Source: a virus
Length of the DNA: 64,000 nt
Direction: 5' to 3' (one strand)
IMG/VR virus record: IMGVR_UViG_3300017991_000091
Span: 1-64,000 of that record
Position numbers and translations under genes: made by a program. Of this stretch, positions 1 to 9,259 are shown piece after piece (the first letter of the stretch is position 1; every line of letters begins with the position of its first letter). Under the pieces are notes generated by a model. That model ran no database searches. It had not been told where the DNA came from and saw only the letters and a program-made list of their open reading frames with translations.

Positions 1-57
1 ATATAACCGTGCGGCATTGCTGAGATCTTGTTTTAAATTATCTGCACTCATTGACAT
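1..57 (-). CDS. N-terminus of a virion protein, possibly tail tube (partial)
   Basis: An ATG at 57 preceded by GGAG eight bases upstream opens a frame that runs off the left edge; only about 19 residues are visible (begins MSMSADNLKQ). Its place after the sheath gene on the same strand is where T4-like phages keep the tail tube gene, and short tube proteins often start this way, but the fragment is too small for homology. The 84 bases to the next gene hold only a short inverted repeat around TCCAAATTTTGGA. Confidence 0.45.
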   Translation of the reverse strand, partial: MSMSADNLKQDLSNAARLY

Positions 58-141
58 AAGTTAATCTCCAATTTCTGATTTTTAATCCAAATTTTGGACT
101 TTATTATGTTGGATTATTTAACTTCTTTCCAAATTAATCCA

Positions 142-645
142 CTATCCTATTCTATCCAAATAAGGTCTATCAATTGTTTTCTTTAGCTCTTCAACTGAAA
201 GTTTGTTCCGGGAACAAATAAAGAAACCACCTACTGTCTGAGGGGCTCCTTCTAGAGAAGTTAGAGAGTTGTTGGAACAATAAAAGGATCCACCCACTGT
301 CTGAGGGGCTCCTTCTAGAGAAGTTAGGGAGTTGTGGGAACAAATAAAGAAACCACCTACTTTCTGAGGTGCTCCTTCTAGAGAAGTTAGAGAGTTGTTG
401 GAACAATCAAAGTGTCCGCCTACTTCCTTGAATTTGATGGGTAACTTAGTTAGGCCTCTACCATATAGATCTACATCTACATCTCCACTGGCACTCCAAG
501 TGCCATCTGGATTTTCAGTACAGACGGACTTGATGTAGTCCATTAGTCTGGATTCCAGTTCCTCCTGAGAGATAGGCTGGAATAGGTCCTCAAATTCAGA
601 TTTACTGATCTCAGTAAGAATGTTTTCGTATAGTTCGTTGAACAT
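142..645 (-). CDS. Short leucine-rich-repeat protein (paralogue A)
   Basis: A 167-residue protein with three kinds of sequence: an N-terminal head (about 1-82), three 21-residue repeats of the type LTSLEGAPQxVGGxFxCSxN (86-148), and a short tail ending in a YLDRIG motif. The repeat resembles bacterial and phage leucine-rich repeats that form a beta-solenoid. A longer paralogue with nearly identical head and tail and eight repeats lies at 14390-15202. The start overlaps the stop of the preceding gene by one base (TAATG). No signal peptide or membrane segment is seen. Function is unknown; a surface or host-interaction role is only a guess. Confidence 0.85.
   Translation of the reverse strand: MFNELYENILTEISKSEFEDLFQPISQEELESRLMDYIKSVCTENPDGTWSASGDVDVDLYGRGLTKLPIKFKEVGGHFDCSNNSLTSLEGAPQKVGGFFICSHNSLTSLEGAPQTVGGSFYCSNNSLTSLEGAPQTVGGFFICSRNKLSVEELKKTIDRPYLDRIG
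202..390 (-). repeat. Three tandem 63-bp coding repeats
   Basis: Three head-to-tail 63-bp units encode the 21-residue leucine-rich repeats. The bases are nearly identical to the units at 14450-14953, so copy number probably changes by slippage or unequal exchange. Confidence 0.9.
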
Positions 646-1955
646 TATTCGTTCCTAAAATACTCTTTCCACTCCTCCTCAGCTTCTCCTATTAAATCAT
701 CCATTATATCCTTCCCAGAAGAGTTCTTAGATAAAATATCTCTCTTTTCCATTTTATTTAATCCCAGGAACTTCTTATGAACCAAGGGTAGAAGAGATTC
801 TTTTCCCTTCCCCAAATAGGACGAAATGATCTTAAATAATTCTGATCCGATCATTATATCCTTTGTTTCACTTTCAGGAGTCTCCTTCTTCATCACTCTA
901 CGAAGTTCTGGATCCAAAGAAACCCATTCATATATTCCCTTTGTTAATTCATGAACTAGATATGGAAAAGTGATTGCTCTAACTTTTATAGTGTAAGTGT
1001 CCCCTTGGGGAACTACCTGGGCAGATCCTGCCTCACCCTCTCCTCGAGCTGATTGTTCTATCCCATCAGGGGTTATCCAGTAACCCAATTGAGCAAGAGC
1101 TCCAAGTATTCCATACATATTAGGAAGATTCGAATCAATTTCTTTCAATTCTGGATTAACCAGATTAAAAAGATACAATTTAAGAACACTTGATCCCTGA
1201 ATTAGAAGATTTGCCATTCTTCTTCGAAGTTCCTCTTCTGTTCTAACCTCCTCAAACTCTTTTGCTAATTCCAAATTTAAAGTTTCTTCTCCCGAAAGGT
1301 CCTCTTCCTTCTCAATATCCACATCCCAATTAAGCTCAGGTTGATCTAATTTTACATCAAAATCAACAAGGCCATTTTCATAGGCGTCCTTTACCATCTC
1401 AAATTCCGGTAAATCCAAAACAGAAGATAGAGCCAATTGTTCTAGGTAGTCCTTTCGGTCAGCTTCTATACCTAATACCTTCCTCAGGGTGCTTTGAAGC
1501 AAACCAACTAATCCTGGAAGAGATTCCTGGGTAATTTGAACCGAAGTATATTTCTCTAATCTACCCAACATCTCCTGATACGAATTACTCGCTATCATCT
1601 CAAGGTACGACTGCTCTGAATCCGAAAGGTTAGGAAGAATTTCCTTCAATTGATCATCCCCACTAGAAATCCAGTTCTCTTTATCCGGATGAACAAAAGA
1701 AGGATATTTTCCAGGATCAAAAGCTTCCTCAATTCCAAGATTTCTGGACTGTAGAAACTTATTTATCTCCGCAGAAATTCCCTTAGGTTCAGGAGAAATT
1801 CCTGGCTCTGGCTCCAATGGATGCTTTCGCTTTCTTCTTGGTACAGGAACCGTCCTCCCGGGTTCCTCCGTCGGAAGCTTCTTTGGCGTCTCCGTAGGAG
1901 ATTCTACTGGAGATTCCAACAAACAGAATAATTTTTCAAATAAATATCCAAACAT
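645..1955 (-). CDS. Conserved virion-region protein, function unknown
   Basis: A 436-residue protein with a short hydrophobic start (MFGYLFEKLF), a proline-, glutamate- and basic-rich linker (about 15-60) and a mostly helical acidic body. Near residue 330 lies the string PYLVHELTKGIYEWV, which I associate with uncharacterised large-phage structural proteins without being able to name the family. It sits between the tail sheath and the LRR/tube genes. The start matches the MF..LF(E/D) pattern seen on many genes of this strand. Likely virion-associated by position only. Confidence 0.7.
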   Translation of the reverse strand: MFGYLFEKLFCLLESPVESPTETPKKLPTEEPGRTVPVPRRKRKHPLEPEPGISPEPKGISAEINKFLQSRNLGIEEAFDPGKYPSFVHPDKENWISSGDDQLKEILPNLSDSEQSYLEMIASNSYQEMLGRLEKYTSVQITQESLPGLVGLLQSTLRKVLGIEADRKDYLEQLALSSVLDLPEFEMVKDAYENGLVDFDVKLDQPELNWDVDIEKEEDLSGEETLNLELAKEFEEVRTEEELRRRMANLLIQGSSVLKLYLFNLVNPELKEIDSNLPNMYGILGALAQLGYWITPDGIEQSARGEGEAGSAQVVPQGDTYTIKVRAITFPYLVHELTKGIYEWVSLDPELRRVMKKETPESETKDIMIGSELFKIISSYLGKGKESLLPLVHKKFLGLNKMEKRDILSKNSSGKDIMDDLIGEAEEEWKEYFRNE

Positions 1956-2001
1956 GATTTAAATTATCACCATAAACATCTGAGTACAAACACTTCAATC
2001 C

Positions 2002-3639
2002 TTATAGAAGCAATCCTTTAGATGAAAGTTCTTCAAAACTTGCGCCACTGGTGGTAATTATTGTCCTGAGCCGGATATACTCCGCAGCTCTGGACGGCTT
2101 CACAAATACATCCACCCGAAGCTCCCCTGAATCAATAACTTCTGAAGTATTATTCGTAGTATCACATACCACATGAAATCCTTGATCTCCAGCTTCGGTC
2201 TGAAAAGCCCCTTGAGCAGATAATCCGCTTAAATATCCATTCAGCAAGGCTTCTACTCTAAACCGGGTTAAATCGTTGTTGGGTTCCATCACAAAGGACC
2301 GTAAAGATATGGCCATCGATTTTTCAATAACAATTAAGAGCCTTCGGACATTAACAGAACTTAAAGCAGAAGTTTTCTTCTGTAGAGTTTTCTGGCCCCA
2401 AATTACATGGCCCTCTCCCCTAAACGTCTGCAAAGGATTTATCTGAGCCGGGTAAAGGACATCCCGATCCCCCTGAGACAGAGGCTTTCCATCCGTTTTC
2501 GTACATTCAAGAACACCATCCAGAACCCCTCGATTGAATCCAGCCGGAGCAAACCAGACATTCTGGACATAATCATTGTAGGCATACTGGGCTGCAACAT
2601 ATCCGGACGGGGGAACTCGGATCAAAAGATCATTAAACTCATCATGAATCCGCGGCCAGATAGTATACAAGGCCGCATAGCTTGTATTGAAGTTCTGGGT
2701 TGTGTTCCGGAAAGTCAGCATACTAGTTGAGGAATTCGTGCTGGCGTAGGGCATATCCAGAACGGCAATACAGTCTGCCTTCGCTTCCGCAACGTCCCTT
2801 ATCTCCGTCTGTACCGTGACGCTGGTCTCTCCTCCATTAATAAGGATGCGGACATCTATATCATCTGGATTTTCAAACTCACCCCAACCCGTAACCAAAT
2901 CCGAAGCAGAAATATCACTACCGTCATCTCCACCTTCTAGATCTAACCGGGTAGCTTGTGCCTTAGGAACGACAGTATCAGCAAGAGCGGTATTGTCCTT
3001 AACGATAATATAGTTGCTGTAGCCGTTGATCTTATCCTCAAGATTGAGCTGCTTTCCATACCCATCGACTTTCGTTTTTCTAGATACCTTCCAGAGCTCA
3101 ACTTGAGACCAATTTCCATCATCATCTTGCCAGTATACAACAATTTCAAAAGTATACTGATCGGTAGCAACCGTTTCTGATCCATCCTTAACATTCTGAA
3201 TCTTAATACCTATCCGGTTGTCCCAAGCTCCAGGATCTGCACCCAGAATCTGGAACAAGGTATCATTAAGATACCCGGAAGCCGCTGTAAAGGAGTCCGT
3301 GGCCTGTCCGGCACTTAGAGCAGCATTGCTATACGAAGATGTGCTCTTCATAATATTGACACCACCCCAAAGCGCTCCATTATGCACCCGAAGACAATAA
3401 AGGGCATTCCCTTTCTTCAAGTATGCTAAGGCCGAATAATGGAAGAAATGTCCAGATGATGGATCTGGTTCTCCGTATTGTTCAATAAACTGTTGATCGC
3501 TAGTTATCAACCGAATATTATTTACATCCCCCTTTACCGAATATCCCACTATTGCCGCAGGGGCTGTTGCTACCCGGGGGACGATATCACTAAGATCAAG
3601 TTCCTGACTGTACACACCCGGAGACATGTAAATTGACAT
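2002..3639 (-). CDS. Contractile tail sheath protein
   Basis: A 545-residue protein beginning MSIYMSPGVYSQELDLS, the hallmark start of phage tail sheath subunits, followed by the usual early segment (APAAIVGYSVKGD, then FIEQYGEPD). The C-terminal third has the conserved sheath core: a segment around residues 430-450 (RRLLIVIEKSMA) and a final beta-rich region near VFVKPSRAAEYIRLR. These fit the T4 gp18 family, whose subunits polymerise round the tube and contract to drive DNA delivery. The length is within the family range. Neighbours are uncharacterised tail genes. Confidence 0.96.
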   Translation of the reverse strand: MSIYMSPGVYSQELDLSDIVPRVATAPAAIVGYSVKGDVNNIRLITSDQQFIEQYGEPDPSSGHFFHYSALAYLKKGNALYCLRVHNGALWGGVNIMKSTSSYSNAALSAGQATDSFTAASGYLNDTLFQILGADPGAWDNRIGIKIQNVKDGSETVATDQYTFEIVVYWQDDDGNWSQVELWKVSRKTKVDGYGKQLNLEDKINGYSNYIIVKDNTALADTVVPKAQATRLDLEGGDDGSDISASDLVTGWGEFENPDDIDVRILINGGETSVTVQTEIRDVAEAKADCIAVLDMPYASTNSSTSMLTFRNTTQNFNTSYAALYTIWPRIHDEFNDLLIRVPPSGYVAAQYAYNDYVQNVWFAPAGFNRGVLDGVLECTKTDGKPLSQGDRDVLYPAQINPLQTFRGEGHVIWGQKTLQKKTSALSSVNVRRLLIVIEKSMAISLRSFVMEPNNDLTRFRVEALLNGYLSGLSAQGAFQTEAGDQGFHVVCDTTNNTSEVIDSGELRVDVFVKPSRAAEYIRLRTIITTSGASFEELSSKGLLL

Positions 3640-3659
3640 ATTAAATTCTCCTCATCTTC

Positions 3660-4079
3660 TTATCTGAAATCCTTCTTCAAGTGAATTTCCACTATGAATG
3701 TTTCTGTATATTTCTTCCCTTTAAAGTTCACATACTCCCTTCGAATTGTACATCCCCACATTTTCTTTGTTAGGGAATTCTTTTTTATCTGCCATCGTCC
3801 AAATAATTTATTGACTTCTTCATCCGTAAGGCGTCGAATAAATTCCCTTTTATTAACTTTTTTCTTCCCCCAAAAGTTTTCTGGATCCTTATGATAGAAA
3901 ACCAGATCTCCCCATTTTTCAATTCTTCTTATCCAATCAAAGATGGTCTTTTCCGAAGTTAGGGGGCGAGGATCAGGAGTAGCCAGACCTACCAGATCTA
4001 CTGCTTCTCCAAGATCGAAGACCTCATCTATTCTACCTTCGATGAGTTTTTCCAGAGTTGATTGAATGAGATCAAACAT
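3660..4079 (-). CDS. Hypothetical tail-region protein
   Basis: A 139-residue, basic-rich protein starting MFDLIQSTLEKLIEG and having no membrane segment. It contains a tryptophan- and lysine-rich centre and a likely beta-strand C-terminus (YVNFKGKKYTETF). It lies between the sheath and a putative tail completion protein and overlaps the latter by one base (TAATG). I do not recognise the family; a role in tail assembly is inferred from position. Confidence 0.7.
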   Translation of the reverse strand: MFDLIQSTLEKLIEGRIDEVFDLGEAVDLVGLATPDPRPLTSEKTIFDWIRRIEKWGDLVFYHKDPENFWGKKKVNKREFIRRLTDEEVNKLFGRWQIKKNSLTKKMWGCTIRREYVNFKGKKYTETFIVEIHLKKDFR

Positions 4080-4987
4080 TAATCTTTCCTATAAATCACA
4101 CCATCTGCCGTTGTACTTGTTAATGACTCTGACAAAGTCAATTTAGTATATTCGCCAGAAAGGACTACTGCTGAAACCGTGTATGGACCATTATTGTTGG
4201 TAGATCCCTGAATGTTCACAGTCTCATCAACCGTAAACTCACTAACCCAATCTCCCTCAATAAGTATATAATTACCCGTCAGATCAATAGAAGATATATT
4301 ATATAAATGCCGACGAAAGAATCTCAAGGCCTGCTCTAATTCTGTGTCCTGGGAGGAGTCCTCCACAATTATAGTGGAATAATCCCCACTCTCCAAATCA
4401 TCTTTATCGTATACGGTTAACCGAATCTTCTCCACAACCCCCACATCTGAATCGGATTTTAGTATCCAACCATCTACCTTTATTGGCATTCTAAACTTAA
4501 ATATGACGCCCTTCGTGTATTTCTCCCCATATGTGCCCTCATCGACGATATCGCCAAAATGAAGGTCTGGAGTTATTTCATATGTATCTGAATAAGTAAG
4601 GGATATTTTTGGATAGTCCTGCTGCCAAAAAATATAATGCTCTATTGCTTCATAAAGTTTATCCACATCCTTACTCCAGAACCAGACATCGTAATTGATA
4701 TCGATGGGCTGTGCCTTTATGTGAGTATTCTTATCTACCCAAAGTCCTCTTCGAGCCAGGGGGGTTCTCTGCCTTGACCAACTTGGACCGAAAGAGGATC
4801 GGTAGAAGGAAATAAAATCTAGGAAGTTCTCCTGCCTATGCTCCGCCATCTCACGTTGTGCGACTTCGAGAGGAGCCTGAACTATAGCATATTTCTGGGC
4901 TAAATCATCCACTTCCAAAATAGTCTTAAATCTATTATATAGAAGGGATTTCAGACCTGTATCATATTCTTTCCCGATTGAAGCCAT
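4079..4987 (-). CDS. Putative tail completion / sheath-stabiliser-like protein
   Basis: A 302-residue protein with an N-terminal helical part (IVQAPLEVAQREMAEHR, then SWSRQRTPLARRG) and a beta-rich middle (INYDVWFWSKDVDKLYEAIEH) reminiscent of tail completion proteins of large myoviruses, in which a 'Y-D-V-x-x-[FW]' strand is followed by a helix. The C-terminal 90 residues are threonine- and valine-rich, like an appended Ig or beta domain. It sits next to the sheath gene. The assignment is a structural analogy, not a clear family match. Confidence 0.55.
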   Translation of the reverse strand: MASIGKEYDTGLKSLLYNRFKTILEVDDLAQKYAIVQAPLEVAQREMAEHRQENFLDFISFYRSSFGPSWSRQRTPLARRGLWVDKNTHIKAQPIDINYDVWFWSKDVDKLYEAIEHYIFWQQDYPKISLTYSDTYEITPDLHFGDIVDEGTYGEKYTKGVIFKFRMPIKVDGWILKSDSDVGVVEKIRLTVYDKDDLESGDYSTIIVEDSSQDTELEQALRFFRRHLYNISSIDLTGNYILIEGDWVSEFTVDETVNIQGSTNNNGPYTVSAVVLSGEYTKLTLSESLTSTTADGVIYRKD

Positions 4988-5222
4988 CTTTTCCTACAAT
5001 TACCAAAGAAGTAAAGAATGCTTGAAGAACCAGATCTTTATCCGGTCCGGTACCCCCAAAATCCTTTATCCATCCTTCTGCAAATCCCTCTGGCCCTATT
5101 CCTTCATCTCTGGCCCGGGCCAAGTAATCATTCAAAAGTTTCTGGGCCACCAAGAGAATTCCAAGCATCTTAAAGTATTCTTGCTCAGTCGTACAATTTA
5201 ACCGGACCACTATTCGTTTCAC
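4962..5222 (-). CDS. Hypothetical small protein
   Basis: An 86-residue protein beginning MKRIVVRLNCTTEQEYFKML. Its 3' end overlaps the start of the next gene by 26 bases and its start overlaps the previous gene's end, so all three are tightly coupled. Mixed helix and strand, no membrane segment. Not recognised. Confidence 0.6.
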   Translation of the reverse strand: MKRIVVRLNCTTEQEYFKMLGILLVAQKLLNDYLARARDEGIGPEGFAEGWIKDFGGTGPDKDLVLQAFFTSLVIVGKDGFNRERI

Positions 5223-5391
5223 AAATTTCTCCCAAATCGGAAGTTATTTCAACTTTGGATCTGATCTGATCCAGATTCTCCACTCGAAGATTATTGAAGG
5301 AGGATCCAGGAGATAGAGTTAATTTAGATCCATCCCCAACATTCAATTGGACATCTTCGTTAGATTTATTTTTGATCTTTTTGACTCTCAT
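5185..5391 (-). CDS. Small beta-rich hypothetical protein
   Basis: About 68 residues if translation begins at the ATG at 5391 (MRVKKIKNKSNEDVQLNVGD), which has an AAAGGGA ribosome-binding site eight bases upstream; an in-frame ATG further upstream (5439) lies deeper inside the preceding gene and is less likely. The sequence suggests a small beta barrel (residues such as LNVGDGSKLTLSPGSSF). Similar tiny beta proteins occur among phage head-tail genes; function is not known. Confidence 0.6.
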   Translation of the reverse strand: MRVKKIKNKSNEDVQLNVGDGSKLTLSPGSSFNNLRVENLDQIRSKVEITSDLGEICETNSGPVKLYD

Positions 5392-5824
5392 TAGTTTTTG
5401 TCCCTTTAGATTCATTCCAACCACCCGGGATACCCCCACGGGGAATACGGGGAGAACTGACTAAACCATGATCTGAAAATTCTCTCCATAAATCAACTGG
5501 AGAAGCCCATTCTAATCCTTTTGCATTCGGGAAAATGAACCTGGCGATGGTTCGTATCGCCGCGTTGCGGTCGTAACCAGCTCCCTTCATCCACTGGAAA
5601 AGATTTTCAATCCCAGGCTCCAAGGATTCTAGTTGTTCAACTTTTTTCAAAAGACCAGGATCATCTTCACCTTCATACCCACTCTTAAGTTCGCCGATGG
5701 CAGAGTTCCACCAGGAATCTAAGGGAACTGGATTGGAAAACATGGTGTCTTCTTCATTCACTTTTCTCACATTTTCAAATATTTCATCAAACACGTTAAA
5801 TTCTCTCCATTCTTCTTGGGACAC
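5366..5824 (-). CDS. Hypothetical structural-region protein
   Basis: A 152-residue, tryptophan-rich acidic protein; the start overlaps the upstream gene by 29 bases. It contains a helical section with GIENLFQWMKGAGYDRN and a flexible C-terminal tail (PRGGIPGGWNESKG) that carries an NESK string like the motif in the head-core proteins. Not recognised. Confidence 0.6.
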   Translation of the reverse strand: MSQEEWREFNVFDEIFENVRKVNEEDTMFSNPVPLDSWWNSAIGELKSGYEGEDDPGLLKKVEQLESLEPGIENLFQWMKGAGYDRNAAIRTIARFIFPNAKGLEWASPVDLWREFSDHGLVSSPRIPRGGIPGGWNESKGTKTNESQKDQK

Positions 5825-6284
5825 CTTTGAATGCTTTCACCACTACTGCATCGTGGAAACCCCTCACACTTAGATCGACCAATTCATATTCTGTTACATC
5901 CGTCGTATTATTTGGAATAAACTCCGGATTCACCTTAATATAACTTCTCTGGACCACATCAATGGATACATCAGTACCCGCTTCCGAGCCCTCTAAAGCG
6001 GTAGCAGTATTTGGCATCCAAATGACCATGGGAAGGTCATTCTCCACGTAGATCCCAAACTTCCGAAGTCTATACTTACTCGGATTCCAGACAATGAAGC
6101 ACTTTCCAGAATAAGATAGGTAAGTGAGATTATCCGGATGTTCGAAGATATCATTACCTTCATCCGCATTCAAGGAGGCAGTAGTTGGGATATATATTGT
6201 ACAGTCGATCCCCACCGAAGATAAAATGATATCTGTGTTTCGCCTAAGAGCATCGATTGTCTCTCTAGGTATCATTAGAGACAT
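5796..6284 (-). CDS. Putative neck/tail adaptor protein
   Basis: A 162-residue protein with an N-terminal helix (MIPRETIDALRRNTDIIL) followed by strands (VGIDCTIYIPTTASL; KCFIVWNPSKYRLRKFGIYVE) and a C-terminal beta segment ending GVPRRMERI. Proteins of this size with a GIDC-[ST/I]-[IL]-Y start and a W-N-P-S-K-Y string appear to me to recur in neck regions of large phages, but I cannot tie it to a named family. It overlaps the gene upstream by one base. Confidence 0.5.
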   Translation of the reverse strand: MSLMIPRETIDALRRNTDIILSSVGIDCTIYIPTTASLNADEGNDIFEHPDNLTYLSYSGKCFIVWNPSKYRLRKFGIYVENDLPMVIWMPNTATALEGSEAGTDVSIDVVQRSYIKVNPEFIPNNTTDVTEYELVDLSVRGFHDAVVVKAFKGVPRRMERI

Positions 6285-6529
6285 TACAGAATACCCCCTT
6301 TAGGATAGTCTTCCACTTTCTTAAAGGTCTCTTCCAATCGAGAACGTAGAGATTCTTTAATCCTTTCCCTCATCTTTTCATCCAAGGCCATAAACTCCTT
6401 CTGATGTTGTTCCAGAACACCGTTTACTTTAATAGCCATATTAGACAGGGCATCTGCATGCTCTTCCAAGGAAACTTTTTGATTCCGAACTTTTGTGGTT
6501 ATCTCTAATAGATCTTCAAATTCACTCAT
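6284..6529 (-). CDS. Small coiled-coil hypothetical protein
   Basis: An 81-residue, highly charged, almost wholly helical protein (heptad-like spacing through residues 15-75). It is joined to both neighbours by one-base overlaps. No motif identifies its role; a chaperone-like or assembly role would be a guess. Confidence 0.6.
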   Translation of the reverse strand: MSEFEDLLEITTKVRNQKVSLEEHADALSNMAIKVNGVLEQHQKEFMALDEKMRERIKESLRSRLEETFKKVEDYPKGGIL

Positions 6530-7437
6530 TATATTATTCCTTTGATTAGATCAACTTCACTAGGAGTTATTTCATTATCATCTTCTACAAACTTTTCGAG
6601 GTCCCTAATAATTCTAAGGTATTGGTAGCGGTTGACAAACTTAAACATGGCATTGATGTCCTTCCATTTTTTTGCCAGTTCAACATCATTCTTTGCCTCT
6701 TCTGGACTATTCGGTCTGGAAGCACCATGCCTGGTATCTACCCACTCTTTCCTTTTCTGGTAGAGTTTCTTAATGTCCTGTTCTATCTCCCCCAACTTAT
6801 TTCTGGACTTTAGTAGGAGTCTCTTTTGGTGCTCCTTAGGAAGATGCTTAACCGCATTTATAATTGTGTCATAGTCGATAACATCCCTTTTTAGTTCCCC
6901 CATAAGAAGGTCTGCATCCTGAACCATCTGATTTACTTGAGGAAGAATCGAACTAAAATCAGTATATGGATCGTAGTTTAGTGGAGTCAATTTAGGCCCA
7001 ACCAACCAGGTATCCTCTAAAACATCATACACAGCAACAGACATCAAATCCTGAGATGGGTTCGTTTGAACATATACTTCAATAGGATGTTCCCCGACAA
7101 AATTATCCAGATCTTCATTCTCCTTAAACCAATCCATCACTTCTTTAACTCTATCCTCATTCCATTTGCTGAAGTCCTCCGGGATGACATGAATATCCAA
7201 ATCAGTATCATCCACGTAAAGGTTACTTCCGAGAGATCCCACGATCCGAATTTCCCCGGCTTCCTGAAGGAGATCCTCCTCCGGATATTGATCCAGAAGA
7301 TTCAGAATCTTGTCCTTTACTTCCTCTCGAAGAAAATAGAATCCGTCTTCTTTTTCCCAAATATCTTCCGAGAGGTCGGCTCGTGGGAAATCAATACTGC
7401 TTTCCTGAACTACTTTATCAAAAAGACGATTATACAT
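6529..7437 (-). CDS. Nucleotidyltransferase-fold protein
   Basis: A 302-residue protein whose residues about 60-85 read IRIVGSLGSNLYVDDTDLDI, the signature of the polymerase-beta-like nucleotidyltransferase superfamily: a GS turn followed by D-x-D metal ligands. A third strand with acidic residues follows (HPIEVYVQTNP). The remainder is helical. Known relatives transfer a nucleotide to RNA, protein or drugs; the substrate here is unknown. It is odd to find such an enzyme among structural genes; it may modify a host component or be packaged. It starts with the MYNRLFD form of the recurring N-terminal pattern. Confidence 0.7.
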   Translation of the reverse strand: MYNRLFDKVVQESSIDFPRADLSEDIWEKEDGFYFLREEVKDKILNLLDQYPEEDLLQEAGEIRIVGSLGSNLYVDDTDLDIHVIPEDFSKWNEDRVKEVMDWFKENEDLDNFVGEHPIEVYVQTNPSQDLMSVAVYDVLEDTWLVGPKLTPLNYDPYTDFSSILPQVNQMVQDADLLMGELKRDVIDYDTIINAVKHLPKEHQKRLLLKSRNKLGEIEQDIKKLYQKRKEWVDTRHGASRPNSPEEAKNDVELAKKWKDINAMFKFVNRYQYLRIIRDLEKFVEDDNEITPSEVDLIKGII

Positions 7438-9104
7438 TAATTATTCCCGGATCCTTCCTTTGCTTTAATTTGCTGATTTAGACGATCAACCTCATCTGCC
7501 ATCCGATTCTGATCTTCCTGATATCTTTTTTCGGCGTCCAACATCTTCTGCTCGATGTCCATTCTTCGTTTCCTTAGAGCCTCCACATCATCCTGCTCTT
7601 GAAGTTTGGACTCCTCAAGATTCAAATCATTAATCACATTCTCCAGAGCCGCCTTAGTCGAATTCTCATCCGCAGTTTGAGACCAGTATTTCCTTCCAAA
7701 ATAGTCCAGAACTTCCTTACTCTTCACCCCATATTTGGACATTAACTTTTCAAACTTCTTGTCCTTCTGAATCTGGTCAATCAATTCCTGCCACCAATTT
7801 CCTTCATTAACTTTACTCTCAGGAATCTCCTCTACATATACTTCATGCTCTATTTCATCTCCCAGAGTAAAAGAAGTTCCACATTTCTTACAAACAACTC
7901 TTCCAGTATTCAACTCCACAGAAAGCCAATTCGTCGTATTACAATTAGGACAGTCAGCATAATACGAAGAACCTTGTCCAGTAGACATTTTTACCTTAGG
8001 AGCAGTTAGTTCTTCCTTTCCTTCTTTAGTCCACTGAAGAGGTTCCCTTTCATCCTGTTTTTTATACTCTTTCTTAGCTTGAGGTAAAAGAACATATTTT
8101 AGATAGACTGCTTCAATATCCCCAAGATCCAATTGATCAAGATCCTCAACTGAATATTTATCAGTTACATCCGTTTCTATTACTTCGTCAATCATGTCCT
8201 GTAACTCAGGCCATTCATTTGGAATAACCTTATTTTCAATAGCCCAATTTAGAATTTCCTGAGCGTGTCGATTTATTCCAGGGGTTTCCCCCACCAGTTC
8301 TTGAACGGTTTCATTTACTTTACTTTCATTTGAAGACAAAGGATTTATCTGAGCGGACTTCTTTCCCGTTTCTTTTTCCGCTTTTTGTTTAGCATCCCAT
8401 TTACTATCTGCTTCTACCTCCAACTTCGTTCCATCATAAAAGTTTACCCGGAATCTTCCTGGCTGTTTCTCTACGTAATCTGACGGAGATTTATCCGTGA
8501 TATCCTGATATTCTTTTACTTTCCCGATTCTCTCCACAACCTTACTACCACATTTACAAACAGGAGAACTGGCTCGGAAAGTTTTAAAACATTCATTACA
8601 TAGGTAGAGTGGGTCAGATTTCCTTTCGTATGTCACTTCCTGACTCAATTCCTCATCCTTTACTGGATTCAGCTCAGTTGGACGTTCAACTTTGTCTACC
8701 CTTTTAGGAACACCACCCTTATCTGTATCTGACCAATCCTCCATGCTTAATCTTTCGGCATCATCCTTAGGAGTTTCCTCTGTGGGTTGTTCGGTTTGTT
8801 CAGCCTTTTTTCGTTCCTGCTCTTGAAGTTTAGATTCTTTAAGTTCCACATATTTTATCTCAATAAACCCTTCTGGGATACCATCTCTTTTTAATATCTC
8901 CTCCGCCTTTGCTTCCGCATGAAGTTCACTATTTGCATCAACGGTAACAAAATGAAAATCTCTTTGGGGTTCATCCAAATTTTGCCAGGTTACCACATAT
9001 GATTTGGTCTGTTCTTGTATTTCCTCCTCATCTATTCGAGGGACAGATTCATTAATTCTATCTAAAAATTCACCAAAGTTATCGAAAATTCCATCACGAA
9101 ACAT
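7437..9104 (-). CDS. Acidic multi-zinc-ribbon protein with ESKxNE motifs
   Basis: A 555-residue acidic protein. It starts MFRDGIFDNFGEF and contains two clear zinc-ribbon knuckle pairs: CNECFKTF...CKCG (about residues 170-190) and CPNCNTT...CKKCG (about 385-410). The C-terminal 60 residues form a coiled coil. Four copies of an ESK motif (ESKLQEQ twice, ESKVNE twice) are spread between the modules. The same motif marks the head-core proteins at 18491-26252, suggesting that this protein too may enter or help build the prohead. Function otherwise unknown. Confidence 0.65.
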   Translation of the reverse strand: MFRDGIFDNFGEFLDRINESVPRIDEEEIQEQTKSYVVTWQNLDEPQRDFHFVTVDANSELHAEAKAEEILKRDGIPEGFIEIKYVELKESKLQEQERKKAEQTEQPTEETPKDDAERLSMEDWSDTDKGGVPKRVDKVERPTELNPVKDEELSQEVTYERKSDPLYLCNECFKTFRASSPVCKCGSKVVERIGKVKEYQDITDKSPSDYVEKQPGRFRVNFYDGTKLEVEADSKWDAKQKAEKETGKKSAQINPLSSNESKVNETVQELVGETPGINRHAQEILNWAIENKVIPNEWPELQDMIDEVIETDVTDKYSVEDLDQLDLGDIEAVYLKYVLLPQAKKEYKKQDEREPLQWTKEGKEELTAPKVKMSTGQGSSYYADCPNCNTTNWLSVELNTGRVVCKKCGTSFTLGDEIEHEVYVEEIPESKVNEGNWWQELIDQIQKDKKFEKLMSKYGVKSKEVLDYFGRKYWSQTADENSTKAALENVINDLNLEESKLQEQDDVEALRKRRMDIEQKMLDAEKRYQEDQNRMADEVDRLNQQIKAKEGSGNN

Positions 9105-9106
9105 AT

Positions 9107-9259
9107 TTATTCCTTTTTATTTTTCTCAAGTATATTCTCTTCCAGATCCGAAACACCTTCCCGATCTTTATGGATAGTCCGGGATATTTTCTCGCTTTCC
9201 TCCAACCGGACTTCGACAAGACGAAGACCAAAAACATTTTCAAACAGATCCCCAAACAT
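9107..9259 (-). CDS. Small protein with MF..LFE start
   Basis: A 50-residue reading frame filling what would otherwise be a gap. It starts MFGDLFENVFGLRLVE with a one-base TAATG overlap with the stop of the upstream gene, and ends charged and helical. Its exact fit between two coupled genes and its N-terminal pattern support a real gene. Role unknown. Confidence 0.6.
   Translation of the reverse strand: MFGDLFENVFGLRLVEVRLEESEKISRTIHKDREGVSDLEENILEKNKKE

Noticed and set aside
58-141. Hairpin TCCAAATTTTGGA as a terminator
   Set aside because: Very short AT-rich stem without a convincing U-run on either strand.
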